Of a stretch of 55,756 nucleotides of DNA, positions 52,815-55,756 are shown piece by piece (positions within the stretch are counted from its first letter, which is position 1; the number at the start of each line of letters is the position of its first letter). A program made the translations under genes and the position numbers. Below the pieces are notes generated by a model that did no database searches, was not told the DNA's origin, and saw only the letters and a list, made by a program, of their open reading frames with translations. Source of the stretch: a virus; the IMG/VR virus record IMGVR_UViG_3300037882_000695, positions 1 through 55,756 of that record; one strand, written 5' to 3'.

Positions 52815-54749
52815 TCACCTCCTGATCCAACTGGATGACGTTTGACGCACGAACCCCTGCGATGATGGCTGATTACTTACTGGATTTGATGGCAATTCTC
52901 CCCTTGATGGCAGTCCATTTGATTCAATCCACAGACGACCCAGGCAGATTCCGTACTTGACAGCATCGCGCCAGTCGTTCGGCTGCGACTCTTCTTTTTT
53001 GACCCACAACAAGCGAGGGTTGCCGCGCGAGTCAACCTTGTCAGCCAGCACGGCATTGCACAACTGCGCCATGAATTCAGTGTCGTTGCCAGAGCCGACC
53101 GCCAGAGTGAGCGACCCCGGCTCATTGGCGAGGCGTTCGTCCAGCATCGTCTGCAAGGCGGTTTCCCAAAAGTCCGTATTGACCATCAAAAGTGATTGCC
53201 CGTCCGATTCCGTGCGAGACTTGTCGTCAAGGACAGATAGTCGATACGGAAGGTTCCCCAAGTCACCGGACGATCCTTTGCAGGCCAGCACCCCGGTATG
53301 CGCATTACAAAAATCGTACGTTTGCTTCGTCGCCCAACCTGAATCAATTGCATTGATAGTCGGCGTCATGTTGAGACCACCATCAGCGTGCTTGTACTGG
53401 CGGCGAATGACCTTTTCCCAGACCTCGACTAACGATTCCGCGATTCCGTGCTCAATTTCCCAGACACGATCGTCAGCACCATGCGCCAGCACCACCCATG
53501 GACAGAACCCGCCATCTGCCTGCTGACGGTCGACCGTCACCGTGAGGAACCTGCCGCCAACCGGAACGACGCCCCTTGCTGTCGCCCCTTGAATTCGCTC
53601 GGCAATTCGTTCTGGCGTCGTCTTCGTGCGGACAATTTCCCACGTTTCCGCCATGTAAGAATTTACAACGTCCTGCAAATCCCCTGGACGTCTCTTTGCC
53701 CGAATGAACGCCCGCGCGAAACTGCCCCATGTCTCCGTCAATGCGTACCAGCTTGGAAGCGGACCAAATCCGACCACATCCGACCCCGCGCGAGTTGCGG
53801 TACCGACGATCTCACCGAAGTTGTTGACCGTACAGCCATCTGGACACCAGACGCCCTTGCGTAGCATTGGAACACGATGATAATTCTCAATTCTGCCGAG
53901 ACACTTTTCACACTCATACCACGCCGTCCGATAGGAAATGTCAGGATCGCTCTGCCCAGACTCGTCGCGATCCCATCGAAAACCTCCCGGAGTATCAGCG
54001 TCACCCTTCCGTAACACTTGGAACTCGCCGCAATGTGGACACGGAACATACCGCTTGTGGCGATTGGACCGTCCCATCCAATGCTCTACGCGAGACTTCC
54101 CCTTAATCGTCGGCGTCGACTCCAGAATAACTTTGTGGTCCGTGAATCCCTTGAACCGATTCAGGAACAAAGCCAGCGGGTCAGCCTCGTCGGAACTGTT
54201 CGTAGTCCATTTGTCGATCTCTATTCCATCACCAACGCGAGCCCCAACGTCTGCCAGTGACGAATCGGAGCCTGACCACGCCACGAAGATTTGGCATGCG
54301 TTCATTTTTACGTGGAATTTGTTGCGGCGGTGTTCCGGCAACAACTGGTTCTTGACGCCTTCAGTCGCGCCGAACAGAGGGTAGAGGCGAGAGTCAACAA
54401 CCCGCCCGATAGCGTCCTTGGTCGGACCAGCAATCATCATGTTTCGCGGATTGACTGCTGCGGTTTCTGCCAAGAGGGACAACCCGCTCGTGGTTTTTCC
54501 GAGTCGCGTACCCCACTGCAGGACGATAATTCTCACTGACGGATCGTCGAACGCCGCCAACACCCCGTCAACGTGCGGGAATGCTGCGAGGCTGAACGGT
54601 TGCCCGCTCGTTTCTGTCCCTGCTGGCATGACGACGTGCGACTGCAGCCACTCTGCCGAACTGACGCGCGGCGGCGGCGTGATGTACCTGGTCGCCTCCA
54701 ATCGCAGGCGAGTTTGTCCCGGCCTCGGCAGCGTGAGTGGTCGTCTCAT
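52815..54749 (-). CDS. terminase large subunit, lambda GpA type
   Basis: A 644-aa protein. The ATPase motif QWGTRLGKTT (about residues 78-87) and a Walker B-like DGIEIDKW (about 174-181) match GpA; ESTPTIKGKSRVEHWMGRS and the zinc-like CPHCGEFQVL follow. The C-terminal nuclease half carries conserved acidic residues (VTVDRQQADGGF, INAIDSGW). It packages DNA and cuts cos, so cohesive ends are expected. Confidence 0.9.
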   Translation of the reverse strand: MRRPLTLPRPGQTRLRLEATRYITPPPRVSSAEWLQSHVVMPAGTETSGQPFSLAAFPHVDGVLAAFDDPSVRIIVLQWGTRLGKTTSGLSLLAETAAVNPRNMMIAGPTKDAIGRVVDSRLYPLFGATEGVKNQLLPEHRRNKFHVKMNACQIFVAWSGSDSSLADVGARVGDGIEIDKWTTNSSDEADPLALFLNRFKGFTDHKVILESTPTIKGKSRVEHWMGRSNRHKRYVPCPHCGEFQVLRKGDADTPGGFRWDRDESGQSDPDISYRTAWYECEKCLGRIENYHRVPMLRKGVWCPDGCTVNNFGEIVGTATRAGSDVVGFGPLPSWYALTETWGSFARAFIRAKRRPGDLQDVVNSYMAETWEIVRTKTTPERIAERIQGATARGVVPVGGRFLTVTVDRQQADGGFCPWVVLAHGADDRVWEIEHGIAESLVEVWEKVIRRQYKHADGGLNMTPTINAIDSGWATKQTYDFCNAHTGVLACKGSSGDLGNLPYRLSVLDDKSRTESDGQSLLMVNTDFWETALQTMLDERLANEPGSLTLAVGSGNDTEFMAQLCNAVLADKVDSRGNPRLLWVKKEESQPNDWRDAVKYGICLGRLWIESNGLPSRGELPSNPVSNQPSSQGFVRQTSSSWIRR

Positions 54750-55315
54750 TTGCCTTCTGGTTCATCCTCCACAATGTCAGACTCCATGCGCCTTTGAAAC
54801 GTCAGCAACACTGCCCGGCAAGTTCTATCAGTCTCTTCCCTCGCGAACTCTCGAATCTCTGGCGGTGCCGAACTGGCAATCATTCCCGGTAAAGCCATAA
54901 TTGTTTCGCGCGCCTCAATCAGTGCCGTCGATGCCCACAACTCCACGTCCTGCCGGTAGAACAACTCTCCCTTGTCCTTGGCCAGATCCAGTCTCTTTTG
55001 CTCAATCGCGATTTGCATCAACTCAGCTTCTGCTTGCTGTTTCGCGGTCTTTGCGTCCGACTGCGACAACTTCGCGTGCCGCCACTTCACGATTTCCGGC
55101 AGCGGGTATTTGCCGTCACCGCCCGGCATTGGAGGTGATTCGAGCCGCCACTGCTTCACAGTCTGAACCGACAAACCGAAGAATTCCGCAACTTCGGATA
55201 GCGTTGATGCCACCCATTTTGATGAGTCAGCCGACGCAGGTTTCAGTAACGCCGCCAAAGACTCCAATTCTTCTGGGGTTTTCGCCGCGTCAATCTGTTC
55301 CAGCAGTGTTGGCAA
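54746..55315 (-). CDS. terminase small subunit, Nu1-like
   Basis: A 189-aa protein. A winged HTH for cos binding lies at about residues 38-55 (STLSEVAEFFGLSVQTVKQW) with a wing (GGDGKYPLPEIVKW). A long dimerisation coiled coil (AEAELMQIAIEQKRLDLAKDK) and a C-terminal TerL-binding part follow. Its stop overlaps the TerL start by 4 bp. Confidence 0.8.
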   Translation of the reverse strand: MPTLLEQIDAAKTPEELESLAALLKPASADSSKWVASTLSEVAEFFGLSVQTVKQWRLESPPMPGGDGKYPLPEIVKWRHAKLSQSDAKTAKQQAEAELMQIAIEQKRLDLAKDKGELFYRQDVELWASTALIEARETIMALPGMIASSAPPEIREFAREETDRTCRAVLLTFQRRMESDIVEDEPEGK

Positions 55316-55700
55316 TCACCATCTCCCTCAGTTGCCGCCGCCGTTCTTCCATGTTCGCGACTGTGATCGGGCCAAGTTCGTGAGTGTGCTCGACATGGCG
55401 CGTGACTGGTTCTTCCTTTTGGTTTTGGCCGACCATCGCTACCAAGGTTCTAGCCGCAGCAATCGCATTCGCGTCCGCTGGTCCTTCGAGTTTCATCGGT
55501 CCAATCTTGGTGGCAACCGTGACTTCTGTCTTCTCGACAATATCCATCAGGCGGTCAATAATTACATTTCTACGTGCGGCGGGTATTGGCCACTGTTCGC
55601 GAATCGCTCGATTCAGGAGACCGCAATCCTTGACGATCTCGGTTGGAGCAGTCAACAAAATGCTCCTCTCGGATTCTGCGTCCAAGGTAGTGTCGCTCAT
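55290..55700 (-). CDS. hypothetical protein upstream of terminase
   Basis: A 136-aa helical protein (RREQW-like start, NVIIDRLMDIVEKTEVTVATK, NEERRRQLREMVIANTAG). GGAGGT lies 12 bases before the ATG. It overlaps TerS by 26 bp and is the first gene after the genome end. Many cos phages have a small gene here with a role in packaging or terminase regulation; the family is not recognised. Confidence 0.55.
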   Translation of the reverse strand: MSDTTLDAESERSILLTAPTEIVKDCGLLNRAIREQWPIPAARRNVIIDRLMDIVEKTEVTVATKIGPMKLEGPADANAIAAARTLVAMVGQNQKEEPVTRHVEHTHELGPITVANMEERRRQLREMVIANTAGTD

Positions 55701-55756
55701 GTAGTATTACGACCTCCAAAAGTTTCCGACAGACTGAAACGTCGTGGCTTTTTACC
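55701..55756. promoter_or_regulatory. cos: probable cos/packaging region and right terminal repeat
   Basis: Noncoding 56 bp ending in GCTTTTTACC (55747-55756), identical to positions 1-10. Together with the first 71 bases of the window it makes a ~117-bp noncoding stretch between the tailspike and terminase genes, just before the small terminase subunit as cos is in lambda. No other site in the genome fits better. Confidence 0.55.

Overview
This window looks like the whole genome of one temperate, long-tailed (siphovirus-type) bacteriophage in its non-integrated form. Three observations support this. (1) The same 10 bases occur at both ends, next to a lambda-type terminase module, as expected for a cos-type genome cut at its packaging site or for a closed circular contig. 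(2) The attachment site lies inside the window and is undivided: the 3' half of a tRNA-Pro(GGG) gene next to the integrase, flanked by repeated arm-type sites. (3) A full set of packaging, head, tail, lysis, replication, recombination and integration genes is present. The host cannot be proven from sequence alone. A planctomycete is a reasonable guess: a Cys-rich tail-protein C-terminus, a PAS/helix-turn-helix regulator instead of a CI repressor, and a cysteine-protease/redox gene group where a muramidase would be expected.

Nearly all genes are on the minus strand, so the map reads from high to low coordinates. 55.7-38.2 kb: small protein, TerS, GpA-like TerL, gpW-like joiner, lambda-type portal, ClpP-type protease/scaffold, decoration protein, Mu gpT-like capsid, connector genes, tail tube, G/GT chaperones with a -1 slippery site, tape measure, tail-tip proteins, a beta-propeller tail protein with a Thr tract, and a family 2 glycosyltransferase. 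37.7-38.1 kb: a plus-strand gene for a secreted protein. 37.5-35.2 kb: a leftward operon with an orphan cytosine methyltransferase and small DNA-binding proteins. 35.2-33.3 kb: a plus-strand block with a PAS-HTH regulator, a strongly structured RNA with its own promoter, a truncated conserved phage gene and an operator-controlled small gene. 32.9-30.6 kb: integrase, attP and excisionase-like genes. 30.6-9 kb: the early/middle operon, a dense tiling of genes: a 27-bp-repeat protein, CsrA, YqaJ and RecT recombination proteins, a ParB-like/PAPS-reductase-like pair, HNH nuclease, DUF1376 and DnaC replication proteins, MazG-like hydrolase, Dam methylase, and many small zinc-ribbon or unknown proteins. 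9-4.4 kb: probable lysis region with a papain-like protease interrupted by an intein, a membrane thioredoxin-like protein and several holin-like membrane proteins. 4.3-0.1 kb: tail fibre and tailspike genes, which adjoin the terminase genes once the circle is closed.

The most unusual items are: the homing intein inserted exactly before the catalytic cysteine of the papain-like protease, so that the enzyme exists only after splicing; an independently promoted structured RNA of about 440 nt with a T-loop arm; a phage CsrA; and an in-frame TGA that separates a membrane thioredoxin-like gene from a 77-codon extension. At least ten very short genes (18-59 codons) were found by start/stop overlaps with neighbours. 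All functional names come from motif recognition by eye; no database search was run.
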